From NCBI RefSeq assembly GCF_012103215.1, contig NZ_JAAVNE010000030.1:1-64000 (forward strand): DNA of 64,000 nt. Direction: 5' to 3'. The DNA comes from Falsiroseomonas selenitidurans. GTDB taxonomy: Bacteria; Pseudomonadota; Alphaproteobacteria; Acetobacterales; Acetobacteraceae. Numbering within the stretch: the first letter of the stretch is position 1; every line of letters begins with the position of its first letter. The notes below the pieces were generated by a model. It was not told the origin of the DNA and did not search any database. It saw only the letters and a list, made by a program, of their open reading frames with translations. Both the position numbers and the translations under genes were made by a program. This document shows positions 1-7,686 of the stretch, in pieces.

Positions 1-555
1 GGGGCGCGGCGGCACCGGGACGGCGCGGACCGGCCGCGGTTCCGCCGGCCTTGCTGCGGCCCCTGCTTCGGCGACCCCTGCTTCGGCGACCCCCGGCGCG
101 GCGGTCCCTGCCTGGCTGCCCGGGGCTTCGGCGGGCACGGCCTGGGCAGGTCGGGCCTCGGCAGGCGGCGCGGCAGGCGGCGCGGCGGGCGCCTCCGTGG
201 TCGAATCCCAGCCGGCCTCGGCTTCCAGCGCCTCCCGCATCCGGCGGGTCATGGCCAGGGTGGTGCTGGCCTGGCGGCCGGGCAGCAGGGCGCGCACCCG
301 CACCCGGCCTTCCAGGAAATCCTGCGGTGCCAGCTTCTGCGGCGCCCTCAGCCGGAAGCCCGGATTGCCGTCGTCGCGGGCCACATCGGCCTCGCATTCG
401 GCCAGCACCTCCACCCCACGCATCAGGCGGATGGTGGGGCGCGCCTGGCGGTCCGTGGGATCGGCGGCCCAGCCGACGACCAGCTCCCCCTGCCGCAGCG
501 CGTCAAGGAAGCCGATCAGCCCGCGCGGCGGCGCGGCGGGGCCGGGGCCGCTCAT
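1..555 (-). CDS. GWA-D-domain protein, 3' end beyond window
   Basis: Incomplete gene running off the left edge; 185 codons are visible from an ATG at 555. Residues about 10-90 read GLIGFLDALRQGELVVGWAA, then a D-x-P turn, an RLMRGVEVL strand and a GFRLRAP strand. This resembles the small beta-rich 'GWA-D' module found beside or inside glycosyltransferases of Rhodospirillales (family knowledge, by eye). The rest is Ala/Pro-rich low-complexity sequence, including a 15-base direct repeat near positions 57-86. The function is unknown; a role with polysaccharide or glycosyltransferase proteins is only a guess. No signal peptide is visible. Confidence 0.6.
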   Translation of the reverse strand, partial: MSGPGPAAPPRGLIGFLDALRQGELVVGWAADPTDRQARPTIRLMRGVEVLAECEADVARDDGNPGFRLRAPQKLAPQDFLEGRVRVRALLPGRQASTTLAMTRRMREALEAEAGWDSTTEAPAAPPAAPPAEARPAQAVPAEAPGSQAGTAAPGVAEAGVAEAGAAARPAEPRPVRAVPVPPRP

Positions 556-606
556 GCCCCCTGGCCCCCGATCCGATCCGTCTCGCGCGGCACCGCCATG
601 GCCGGG

Positions 607-903
607 CTAGAAGCGCGGCCGGCGAACCGGCTCCACCCCGCCGCCCCTGGCCAGGCCGCGCCGCCGCAGGCAATCGCTGAAGGCGCTCGATTCGGCCTGC
701 GCCGCTTCCTGGCGGTAGCGTTCCTCGCTGGACGCCAGCCCGATCACCACCCGGCCATAGGCGTTGCGCACACCCGTGGATTGCGCGGCTTCCGCCCGGC
801 AGGCGGCGAGTTCCGGGCTGTCGCTGGCCGGTTGCGGCGCGGCGCTGCCGCAGCCGGCCAGCAGCAGGCCCAAAGCGGGCAGGAGGCGAAGAAGGGGGGT
901 CAT
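607..903 (-). CDS. Small putative lipoprotein
   Basis: 98-residue protein. The N-terminus MTPLLRLLPALGLLLAGC is a lipoprotein signal peptide with lipobox LAGC (Cys18), so it should be lipidated and anchored in the cell envelope. The mature part is short, polar and charged (ELAACRAEAAQSTGVRNAYG, then a Glu/Arg-rich stretch with two more cysteines). Its ATG overlaps the stop of nudC by four bases (ATGA), so the two are probably co-transcribed. I recognise no domain. Start and reading frame look secure; function unknown. Confidence 0.7.
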   Translation of the reverse strand: MTPLLRLLPALGLLLAGCGSAAPQPASDSPELAACRAEAAQSTGVRNAYGRVVIGLASSEERYRQEAAQAESSAFSDCLRRRGLARGGGVEPVRRPRF

Positions 904-1829
904 GGCGCCTGCTCCAGCCAATCCTCGATCAACCGCCGGGCGATGGAATCCACCCGCGGCAGGGAGAAGCCATGCGCCGCCGGGTCGCGCAGCTGCGCGC
1001 GGCTGAACCAGCGGGCGTCCTTCAGCTCCTCCGGGTCGATGGTGATCGCCTCGGAAAGTCCTTCCGCATGGAAGCCCAGCATGATGCTGGCCGGGAAGGG
1101 CCAGGGCTGGGAGGAATGGTACAGCACATCCCCCACCGCGATGCCGGCTTCCTCCATCACCTCCCGCCGCACGGCTTCCTCCAGGCTTTCCCCCGGCTCC
1201 ACGAAGCCGGCGAGGGTGGAATACATCGCCACGTTGGGGAAGCGGTGCGAATGGCCCAGCAGGCAATGCCCGTCGCGCACCACCAGCATGATGACGGCCG
1301 GGTCGGTTCTCGGAAAATGCTGCGCGTTGCAGTGGGTGCATTGCATGGCGTTGCCGGCGCTGCGCGGCGCGCATTCATGGCCGCAGACGCCGCAGAAGCG
1401 GTGCCGGGTGCGCCAATGCATCAGGCCGCGCGCATGCGCCAGCACCGAAGCCTCCCCCGGCGGCAGCAGGCCGGCCACTTGGCGCAGGTCGGTGAAGCCG
1501 CCCATGCCGTCGGGCAGCAGCGGCAGCGGGTCCTCGGCGGCGGAACAATCCACCGCGAAGACCGGCCGCTGCTCCCACAGGCCCAGGAAGGCCCAGGGGC
1601 CGCCGGCCATGCGCACGGCCTCGGCCGCCGCGCCGGTCAGCAGCACGGCTTCCGGCGCACCCTCGGCCACACCCTTCATGAGGCTGCGGCTGCGCCAGAC
1701 CGGCGCGAACAGGGTTTCGGGATCGACGAGCGCCTGGGCGATCCAGTCCGCATCGTCCCGGCGGGTGCCCGCGCGGTCGAGAGGACTGCCGGTATAGGCA
1801 TTGGGGCGGCTGGCTGGGACTGAGAGCAT
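900..1829 (-). CDS. nudC: NAD(H) pyrophosphatase NudC
   Basis: 309-residue Nudix hydrolase that cleaves NAD(H) to NMN(H) and AMP, and in characterised relatives removes NAD caps from RNA. A zinc ribbon is visible (Cys146, 149, 164, 167: CGVCG and CTHC). The full Nudix box lies at about 208-230 (GFVEPGESLEEAVRREVMEE, AGI). The NudC-specific signature SQPWPFP follows at about 240-246. The N-terminal domain (1-130) is diverged, as is usual. Start chosen at MLSVPASRP because longer forms run into SRP-RNA sequence. It is translationally coupled to the downstream lipoprotein. Confidence 0.93.
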   Translation of the reverse strand: MLSVPASRPNAYTGSPLDRAGTRRDDADWIAQALVDPETLFAPVWRSRSLMKGVAEGAPEAVLLTGAAAEAVRMAGGPWAFLGLWEQRPVFAVDCSAAEDPLPLLPDGMGGFTDLRQVAGLLPPGEASVLAHARGLMHWRTRHRFCGVCGHECAPRSAGNAMQCTHCNAQHFPRTDPAVIMLVVRDGHCLLGHSHRFPNVAMYSTLAGFVEPGESLEEAVRREVMEEAGIAVGDVLYHSSQPWPFPASIMLGFHAEGLSEAITIDPEELKDARWFSRAQLRDPAAHGFSLPRVDSIARRLIEDWLEQAP

Positions 1830-1915
1830 GCGGGCGGACCCTGCCACGCGCCCGTGATCGGGGCAACCGAGCGCCGGTTGCAGGGCCGAGTGGGCGGATC
1901 GGCCGCGGCCCCCCA

Positions 1916-1944
1916 TTGCTCCGCGCCGCCGGAGCCCCGATATA
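1916..1944 (+). promoter_or_regulatory. Putative promoter of SRP RNA
   Basis: TTGCTC (1916-1921), a 17-base spacer and GATATA (1939-1944) form a plausible sigma70-type promoter. It would start transcription around 1950, where the SRP RNA helix begins. Judged by eye only. Confidence 0.35.
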
Positions 1945-1949
1945 GGGGT

Positions 1950-2047
1950 CGGAAGGTCGGCGACGGACGTGCCCCTCGCCAACCCGGTCAGGTCCGGAAG
2001 GAAGCAGCCGTAACGAGTTCTCGCGCGGGTCGCCCGCCGGCCTTCCA
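1950..2047 (+). ncRNA. ffs: Signal recognition particle RNA (4.5S, small type)
   Basis: RNA scaffold of the SRP, which binds Ffh and targets membrane proteins. The hallmark loop GGTCAGGTCCGGAAGGAAGC lies at about 1986-2005. Its terminal helix is closed by GGAAGG (1951-1956) pairing with CCTTCC (2041-2046). The length of about 97 bases matches the bacterial small SRP RNA. It sits directly upstream of dnaX, the usual place in alphaproteobacteria. Exact ends are approximate. Confidence 0.93.
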
Positions 2048-2098
2048 CCCCTTCCCGCGGCCCTGCCATCCGGGCCCCCGCTTCCCGGACAGCGCCCG

Positions 2099-4015
2099 AT
2101 GCCCAGCGACATCTTCGGCGATCCGATCGCCCCCGACGATCTTCCGGACCCGCCGCAGGACGGCCCCGGCCTGTTCGGCGACCCGGCGCCCGCCGCGCCG
2201 GCCAGGGCGCCCGAACCCGCGCCGCCCGCCACCACCCCCTACCGGGTGCTGGCCCGCAAATACCGGCCCCAGAGCTTCGCCGACCTGATCGGCCAGGAAG
2301 CCCTGGTCCGCACCCTGAAGAACGCCTTCGCCCAGGGCCGGGTGCACCACGCCTTCATGCTCACCGGCGTCCGCGGCGTCGGCAAGACCACCACCGCGCG
2401 CATCATCGCCCGGGCGCTGAACTGCGTCGGCCCGGACGGCAAGGGCGGGCCGACGCCCGAGCCCTGCGGCGTCTGCGCCGAATGCCGCGCCATCCTGGCC
2501 GACCGCCACCCGGATGTGCAGGAGCTGGACGCGGCCAGCAACAACGGCATCGACGATGTGCGGGAACTGCGCGAGCGCCTGCGTTTCCGCCCCGCCCAGG
2601 GCCGCTTCAAGGTCATCATCCTGGACGAGGTCCACATGATGTCCACGGCCGCCTTCAACGCCCTGCTGAAGACGCTGGAGGAACCGCCGCCGGACGTGAA
2701 GTTCATGCTGGCGACCACCGAGCTGCGCAAGGTGCCGACCACCATCCTCTCCCGCTGCCAGACCTTCCGCCTGGCCCGCGTGCCGCAGGAGACCCTGCGC
2801 GCCCATTTCGCCCGCATCTGCGACCTGGAAGCGGTGCCGGCGGAGGCCGAGGCGCTGGCCATGGTGGCGCGGGCGGCGGATGGCTCGGTGCGTGACGGCC
2901 TTTCCATCCTGGACCAGGCCATCGCGCTGGCCGGCGGCGGGCCGGTCTCGGCCGCGCTGGTGACGGAGATGCTGGGCCTGGCGGATCGCGGCCTGGCGCT
3001 GGACCTGATGCAGGCGCTGATGGAAGGCGATGCCGCCCGCGCCCTGGCCCTGGCCGAAGCGGCGCATGCCGCGGGCATCGACCCGGCCGTGCTGCTGTCC
3101 GACCTGATGGAGCTGGTCCACCTGCTGTCGCGCATGAAGACCGTGCCGGCGCTGGCCGAGGATCCGGCGCTGCCGGAGGCGGAGCGCACGCGCGGCGCCG
3201 CGCTGGCCGGGAAGCTCGGCATCCCGGTGCTGGCGCGGGCCTGGCAGATGCTGCTGAAGGGCCTGGCGGAAGTGGCGCAGGATGGCGTGAACCGCCGTGC
3301 CGCGGCCGAGATGGTGCTGATCCGCATCGCCCACCTGGCCGACATGCCGACGCCCGGCGAATTGGTGCGCCGCCTGACCGAAGCCGGCGCCGCGCCGGCC
3401 CAGGGACCATCGCCGGGACCATCGCCGGGACCATCCCAGGGCGGCGGGCTGCGGGCGGTCGCCGGCGGCCTGGCGATGGCCGCGCCGGCACCCGCTTCCC
3501 TGCCCCTGGCGGCGCCGGCGCCGGTCCCGCAGCCCGCCAGCTTTCGGGAGATCGTCGCCCTCGCCTCCGGCCGGAAGCCCAGCCTGCACGCGCATCTGCG
3601 GCTGAACGTGCATCCGGTGCGGGTCAGCCCCGGCCGGATCGAGATCCGCCCCCGTCCGGAAGCCCCGCGCGACCTGGCGCAGCAACTGACCGCCCTGATG
3701 CAGGAGATGACCGGCACGCGCTGGACCGTCAGCCTGGTCAACGAGGGCGGCGAGCCGACGCTGGCGGAACAGGGCCGCACGGCGGAGGCCGACCGGCTGG
3801 TGCTGGCACAGGGCCATCCGCTGGTGCAGGCGGTGCTGGCCGCCTTCCCCGGCGCCAGGATCGAGGCGGTGCGCGACACCACCCTGGATGCCTATGGCCT
3901 GCCGCCCGCCATGGCCGCCGACATGGCCAGCCTGGTGGATGGCGATGGCCGCGACTTCGCCCCGCCGGATGCGCTATCCGCCGGACCCGACGACGATTTC
4001 CCGCAGGAGGATTGA
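2099..4015 (+). CDS. dnaX: DNA polymerase III subunit gamma/tau
   Basis: 638-residue clamp-loader ATPase. After a Pro-rich N-terminal extension (about 45 residues, common in this group), the AAA+ core starts at YRVLARKYRPQSF. Walker A is GVRGVGKTT (90-98). A zinc module with CGVCAEC follows, then Walker B ILDEVHMMS and the sensor-1 region ATTELRKVPTTILSRC. The C-terminal tau part has a Pro-Ser-Gly linker (about 440-452) built on 12-base direct repeats, then the polymerase-contacting domain. I saw no slippery A-rich site, so frameshift-made gamma is not evident. First gene of dnaX-ybaB-recR, with SRP RNA just upstream. Confidence 0.96.
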   Translation: MPSDIFGDPIAPDDLPDPPQDGPGLFGDPAPAAPARAPEPAPPATTPYRVLARKYRPQSFADLIGQEALVRTLKNAFAQGRVHHAFMLTGVRGVGKTTTARIIARALNCVGPDGKGGPTPEPCGVCAECRAILADRHPDVQELDAASNNGIDDVRELRERLRFRPAQGRFKVIILDEVHMMSTAAFNALLKTLEEPPPDVKFMLATTELRKVPTTILSRCQTFRLARVPQETLRAHFARICDLEAVPAEAEALAMVARAADGSVRDGLSILDQAIALAGGGPVSAALVTEMLGLADRGLALDLMQALMEGDAARALALAEAAHAAGIDPAVLLSDLMELVHLLSRMKTVPALAEDPALPEAERTRGAALAGKLGIPVLARAWQMLLKGLAEVAQDGVNRRAAAEMVLIRIAHLADMPTPGELVRRLTEAGAAPAQGPSPGPSPGPSQGGGLRAVAGGLAMAAPAPASLPLAAPAPVPQPASFREIVALASGRKPSLHAHLRLNVHPVRVSPGRIEIRPRPEAPRDLAQQLTALMQEMTGTRWTVSLVNEGGEPTLAEQGRTAEADRLVLAQGHPLVQAVLAAFPGARIEAVRDTTLDAYGLPPAMAADMASLVDGDGRDFAPPDALSAGPDDDFPQED

Positions 4016-4022
4016 GGACGCC

Positions 4023-4364
4023 ATGAAGAACCTCGGCAACATGCTGAAGCAGGCGCAGCAGATGCAGACCCGCATGCAGGAGATGCAGGCGAAGCTGGAG
4101 CAGACGGAGGTCGAGGGCGCGTCCGGCGGCGGCATGGTGAAGGTGCTGCTGTCCGGCAAGGGCGATCTGCGGCGCGTGACCATCGATCCGTCCCTGATGG
4201 TGGCCGATGACCGGGAGGTGCTGGAGGACCTGCTGGTCGCCGCCCATGCCGATGCCAAGCAGCGGGTGGAGGCGACGATGGCGGAGGAGATGCAGAAGGC
4301 CACCGCCGGGCTGAACCTGCCGGGCGGCCTCGGCGGCCTCGGCGGCCTCAAGCTGCCCTTCTGA
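4023..4364 (+). CDS. ybaB: YbaB/EbfC nucleoid-associated protein
   Basis: 113-residue DNA-binding protein of the YbaB family. The N-terminal amphipathic helix is Met/Gln-rich (MLKQAQQMQTRMQEMQAKLE), followed by the conserved TEVEGASGGGMVKV strand and VTIDPSLM. The C-terminal Gly/Leu tail (GGLGGLGGLKLPF) is typical. It follows dnaX by seven bases and precedes recR, the conserved order in which it is thought to act with RecR in recombination and nucleoid organisation. Normal length. Confidence 0.95.
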   Translation: MKNLGNMLKQAQQMQTRMQEMQAKLEQTEVEGASGGGMVKVLLSGKGDLRRVTIDPSLMVADDREVLEDLLVAAHADAKQRVEATMAEEMQKATAGLNLPGGLGGLGGLKLPF

Positions 4365-4501
4365 TCCCCACCACGTCGCTTTGCGACGCGGCGGGGGCCC
4401 CATCGACATCCCCACCACGTTGCTCCGCAACGCGGCGGGTGCCCCGGTTTGGCGCCGGTCCCGCCAGGTTGCTCGGCCTGCCGTGGCAAAGCCACGGCAG
4501 G
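4365..4501 (+). repeat. Three GC-rich hairpins between ybaB and recR
   Basis: Two related repeat units (about 4366-4396 and 4410-4441) share CCCACCACGT...GCGGCGGG. Each contains a perfect 6-bp hairpin: CGTCGC/GCGACG at 4374-4388 and CGTTGC/GCAACG at 4418-4432. The paired bases differ between units in a compensating way. A third hairpin, CCTGCCGTGGC/GCCACGGCAGG, occupies 4477-4501. They may be REP-like repeats or structures in the dnaX-ybaB-recR transcript. No T-run follows, so they are not classical terminators. Confidence 0.7.
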
Positions 4502-4541
4502 ATTCCGGCGATCGCCCTTGGGCCGCAGGCAGTAGGGAAAA

Positions 4542-5138
4542 ATGGCTGACCGCGACCCGATCGAGCATCTGATCGCCCTGCTGTCGCGCATCCCCGGCCT
4601 CGGCCGGCGCAGCGCGCGGCGGGCGGCGTTGCGCATGCTGATGCGGCCGCAGGAGACGATGCTGCCGCTGGCCCAGGCGCTGGAAGCCGCCGCCCAGGCG
4701 GTGCGGCCCTGCGAGACCTGCGGCAACCTGGACGCGCAATCGCCCTGCGGCATCTGCCGCGACCCGCGGCGCGACCGCCACCTGGTCTGCGTGGTGGAAG
4801 GCGTGGCGGATCTCTGGGCGCTGGAACGCGCCCACGCGCATCAGGGCCTGTACCATGTGCTGGGCGGCGTGCTCTCGCCGCTCGGCGGGGTGGGGCCGGA
4901 GGATCTGTCCATTGCCCCGCTGCTGGCGCGCATCGCGGCGGAAGGGGCGGAGGAGGTGATCCTGGCCCTGCCGGCGACGGTGGATGGCACCGCCACCGCG
5001 CATTACGTGACGGACCGTCTGCAGCCCACCGGGGTGGCGGTGACCCGCCTGGCGCAGGGGGTGCCGATGGGCGGCGCGCTGGACGTGCTGGACGAGGGGA
5101 CGCTCGCCACCGCCCTGCGCGCCCGGCGCCCTGCCTGA
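4542..5138 (+). CDS. recR: Recombination mediator RecR
   Basis: 198-residue RecR, which works with RecO/RecF to load RecA at gaps. The N-terminal helix-hairpin-helix is IPGLGRRSARRAALRML. The C4 zinc finger is CETCGNLDAQSPCGIC (about 66-81). The Toprim domain begins at VCVVEGVADLWALE, and LPATVDGTATAHYV and RLAQGVPMGG are conserved RecR features. The length is standard. The 177-base gap to ybaB is unusually long for this operon and is filled by hairpins. Confidence 0.95.
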   Translation: MADRDPIEHLIALLSRIPGLGRRSARRAALRMLMRPQETMLPLAQALEAAAQAVRPCETCGNLDAQSPCGICRDPRRDRHLVCVVEGVADLWALERAHAHQGLYHVLGGVLSPLGGVGPEDLSIAPLLARIAAEGAEEVILALPATVDGTATAHYVTDRLQPTGVAVTRLAQGVPMGGALDVLDEGTLATALRARRPA

Positions 5139-5141
5139 CCC

Positions 5142-6122
5142 TCAGCGCGGCCGCCTGCGCAGCCCGTTGCCCAGCCCCTTGCCCAGCCCATGCGGCCTGG
5201 GCGCCTTGCCCTGCGGCCGCAGGGCCCGCACCGAGGCCGCCGGTACCGCGCCTTCCCCGGGCTGGGCCTCGCCTTTCGCCCGCAAGGCCGGTCGCCGGGT
5301 CCAGGCACGGGTGAATTCCGCGCCCAGCAGGAAGATCTGGGCGGAATAATACACCCACAGCAGCACCACGATCAGCGCCCCGGTGGCGCCGTAGCGCGCG
5401 GCGATGCCGCTGCCGCCGATGTACCAGCCGATCAGCGTCTTGCCGATGCTGAACAGCAGCGCCGTGCACAGCGCCCCCATCGCCACGTCGCGCCAGCGCA
5501 GCCGCCGGTCAGGCAGCACCTTGTAGATGGCCGCGAACAGCAGCGCGGTCAGCAGGAAGGAGACGGCGAAATTCGCCGCCTCCAGCAGGTTCGCCGCCTG
5601 CGGCAGCACGCTGCCCGCCCATTCCCCCAGCGCCGTCAGCGCGGCGGAAGCCAGCAGCGAGACCAGCAGCAGGAAGCCGGTGGCCGCCACCAGACCGATG
5701 CTCAGCAGCCGCGCCCGCAGCAGGTAGGAGACCGAGAGCCCGCGCGGCTCCGCCTTCCAGATGGCGTTCAGCGCCGCCTGCAACTCGGCGAAGACGGCGC
5801 TGGCGGTGACCAGCAGGATGGCGATGCTGACCAGCGCCGCGAAGCCGCCGCCCTGCGTCTGCTGCTCGAACCCGGCATCGCCGATCAGGCCCTGGATCGC
5901 CGTCGCCCCCTGCCGGCCGACCAGGCCGATGAGCTGCATGGCCACCGCCTCCCGCACCGCTTCCTCGCCGAAGGCGACGCTGGCCATGGCCACCGCCAGC
6001 ACCAGCAGCGGGGCGAGGGAGAACATGGTGTAGCAGGCGATCGCGGCACCACGGGTCATTGCCTCGTCATCGATATAGCCCTGCACCGTTTCCGACAGCA
6101 GCGTCCAGGCGCCCTTGCCCAT
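5142..6122 (-). CDS. YihY/BrkB-family inner-membrane protein
   Basis: 326-residue polytopic membrane protein. The family start motif GYIDDEAMTRGAAIACYTMFS lines up with the YihY signature region, and about six hydrophobic helices follow (FSLAPLLVLAVAMASV, LLVTASAVF, LLLVSLLAS, FAVSFLLTALLFAAIY, GALCTALLFSIGKTLI, GALIVVLLWVYYSAQIF). The C-terminal LGAEFTRAW motif is family-typical. The biochemical role is unsettled, although some members were once called RNase BN. Start taken at MGKGAWTLL; an upstream ATG at 6173 is possible. It ends 4 bases from recR, convergent. Confidence 0.88.
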   Translation of the reverse strand: MGKGAWTLLSETVQGYIDDEAMTRGAAIACYTMFSLAPLLVLAVAMASVAFGEEAVREAVAMQLIGLVGRQGATAIQGLIGDAGFEQQTQGGGFAALVSIAILLVTASAVFAELQAALNAIWKAEPRGLSVSYLLRARLLSIGLVAATGFLLLVSLLASAALTALGEWAGSVLPQAANLLEAANFAVSFLLTALLFAAIYKVLPDRRLRWRDVAMGALCTALLFSIGKTLIGWYIGGSGIAARYGATGALIVVLLWVYYSAQIFLLGAEFTRAWTRRPALRAKGEAQPGEGAVPAASVRALRPQGKAPRPHGLGKGLGNGLRRRPR

Positions 6123-6259
6123 GCCGAAATCCCCCGCCCAAGGCCCGGGAGGGAAACCGTTCTGCGGCACCAAGGTTTCCCCACCCGCCGCGACCCCGCC
6201 ACCTTGGCAAGCGCCGGCCTCTCGCGTAGGCCGGGTGGGAAAGCGGGAGAGGCAGCCAG

Positions 6260-6673
6260 ATGGCCGAGATCGAGATCGACATTGCCGGCGAGACCTTCCT
6301 CGCCCGGTTCGAGGATGCCGACGCGCCGAAGACCTGCGCCCGGTTCCGCGAACTGCTGCCCTTCAGCGACCGCATCATCCATGTGCGCTGGTCCGGCGAG
6401 GCCTGCTGGATCCCGATGGGCGACCGCGACCTGGGCATCGGGCATGAGAACGCCACCAGCCATCCCGCCCCCGGCCACGTCATCGTCTACCCGGGCGGGG
6501 TCAGCGAGACCGAGATCCTGATCGCCTACGGCCCCTGCTGCTTCTCCTCCAAGGCCGGGCAGCTGGCGGGCAACCATTTCCTGACCATCACCGGCGGGCT
6601 CGACCGCCTGGCGAAGATCGGGCGCGCCGTCCTTTGGGACGGCGCCAAGACCATCACCTTCCGGAAGGGCTGA
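6260..6673 (+). CDS. DUF3830 family protein (cyclophilin-like fold)
   Basis: 137-residue cytoplasmic protein. Motifs match DUF3830: the acidic start IEIDIAGETFLARFEDADAP, TCARFRELLPF, VRWSGEACWIP, the PGHVIVYPGG turn and EILIAYGPCCFSSKAG. The family has a cyclophilin-like beta-barrel but no established activity; members often sit in catabolic operons. A good ribosome-binding site (GGGAGAGG) precedes the ATG. The FKBP gene follows after only 3 bases, so both are likely on one transcript. Confidence 0.8.
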   Translation: MAEIEIDIAGETFLARFEDADAPKTCARFRELLPFSDRIIHVRWSGEACWIPMGDRDLGIGHENATSHPAPGHVIVYPGGVSETEILIAYGPCCFSSKAGQLAGNHFLTITGGLDRLAKIGRAVLWDGAKTITFRKG

Positions 6674-6676
6674 TTC

Positions 6677-7021
6677 ATGGGCGTTGCAATGGTCGATTCC
6701 ACCGTGGGCGAGGGCGCGCTCGCCATCGCCGGCAAGCCGGTGGCGGTGCACTACACGGGCTGGCTGTTCGACCCGAAGGCGGCGGACAAGAAGGGCCGGA
6801 AGTTCGACAGCTCGCGCGACCGGGGCGAGGCCTTCCGCTTCCAGCTCGGCGCCGGGCAGGTGATCGCGGGCTGGGACCGCGGCGTGCAGGGGATGAAGGT
6901 GGGCGGCCACCGCACCCTGACCATCCCCCCCGAGTTCGGCTACGGCGCGCGCGGCGCCGGCGGCGTCATCCCGCCGAACGCCACGCTGGTCTTCGACGTG
7001 GAACTGCTGGAGGTCGGCTGA
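6677..7021 (+). CDS. FKBP-type peptidyl-prolyl isomerase
   Basis: 114-residue single-domain FKBP. Conserved active-site residues are visible: VHYTGWLFD, KFDSSRDRGEAFRFQLGAGQ, VIAGWDRGVQGMKVGG, RTLTIPPEFGYGARGAGGVI and PPNATLVFDVELL. It catalyses cis-trans isomerisation of Xaa-Pro bonds. There is no signal peptide, so it should be cytoplasmic. It sits 3 bases after the DUF3830 gene. Confidence 0.93.
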   Translation: MGVAMVDSTVGEGALAIAGKPVAVHYTGWLFDPKAADKKGRKFDSSRDRGEAFRFQLGAGQVIAGWDRGVQGMKVGGHRTLTIPPEFGYGARGAGGVIPPNATLVFDVELLEVG

Positions 7022-7237
7022 CCGGCCAGGCGGGTGGGGGGTGGAAACCCCTTGCCCGCCGCTTCCCGCGCTTGCTATCAGCGCCCCTGCATCAAGAGTT
7101 GGGCCGACGCCCAACGCCAACCTGCCTTCCCGGGCAAGGTGGCGCCTCCTTCACCGGGGGGATGCGGCCGTTCCGGCAATCATTCGGGCAGCGCCGCCGT
7201 CGGTTCATGGCTTGAAGACCATGGGTTGGAGGCTGGC

Positions 7238-7636
7238 ATGCTGGATTGGACGGGCGCGCGCCCGGATTTCTCCCTGTTTCTGGGGCCGGAGGATGTGGCG
7301 GAGTTCGTCGGCGCCTGCAGCTGGCGCGACCGCGCCGGGCGCTGCCGGCCGGCATTGCTGTATGTGCTGCTGCACCGCCGCGGGGCGGAGGCCTGGACCC
7401 ATGCCTGCCGAATCGCGCCGGACCGCCGCCCCGGCCACCTGACCCTGCACCTGGAACGCGCGGCGCCGGGCGACCGCCGGGCGGAGCTGGCCGCCTGGCT
7501 GCGGGACGCAGCCGCAACGACCGCGCTGCGGGACGCAGCCGCAACGACCGCGCTGCGGGACGCAGCCGCAAGGACTGCGCTGCGGGACGCAGCCGCAAGG
7601 ACTGCGCTGCGGGACGCAGCCGGAATGGCCGGTTGA
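7238..7636 (+). CDS. Hypothetical protein with five-copy C-terminal repeat
   Basis: 132-residue protein of unknown function. The first ~85 residues (MLDWTGARPDFSLFLGPEDV, then a Trp/Arg/Cys-rich core, WTHACRIAPDRRPGHLTLHLE) look like a real folded domain. The rest is a tandem nonapeptide (LRDAAATTA / LRDAAARTA) made by a 27-base repeat. Upstream in-frame starts exist (7034), but they would translate hairpin-rich intergenic DNA, so the ATG at 7238 is preferred. The repeat may have extended the gene past its original stop. No homologue recognised. Confidence 0.5.
   Translation: MLDWTGARPDFSLFLGPEDVAEFVGACSWRDRAGRCRPALLYVLLHRRGAEAWTHACRIAPDRRPGHLTLHLERAAPGDRRAELAAWLRDAAATTALRDAAATTALRDAAARTALRDAAARTALRDAAGMAG
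7499..7625 (+). repeat. 27-bp tandem repeat, about 4.7 copies
   Basis: Units start at 7499, 7526, 7553, 7580 and 7607 (last truncated). Copies 1-2 and copies 3-4 are identical pairs that differ only in CGACC versus GGACT. Each unit starts with a small palindrome, CTGCG-GGA-CGCAG. Because 27 is a multiple of three, copy-number change keeps the frame of the host gene. Confidence 0.9.
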
Positions 7637-7686
7637 CAGCGCCAACGGGCGCGTGATCCTGCGGCCACAGGGCAGGAAACCAAATC

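Noticed and set aside
2640..3480. Programmed frameshift site in dnaX for gamma production
   Set aside because: No A-rich slippery heptamer with a downstream stem was seen; the frame is continuous to the tau C-terminus.
1988..3882. Long open frames antisense to dnaX
   Set aside because: Composition-driven open frames in GC-rich DNA; they lack domain motifs, and dnaX on the other strand has all its family motifs.
7499..7625. CRISPR array
   Set aside because: The 27-base units are directly joined with no spacers and lie inside a reading frame.
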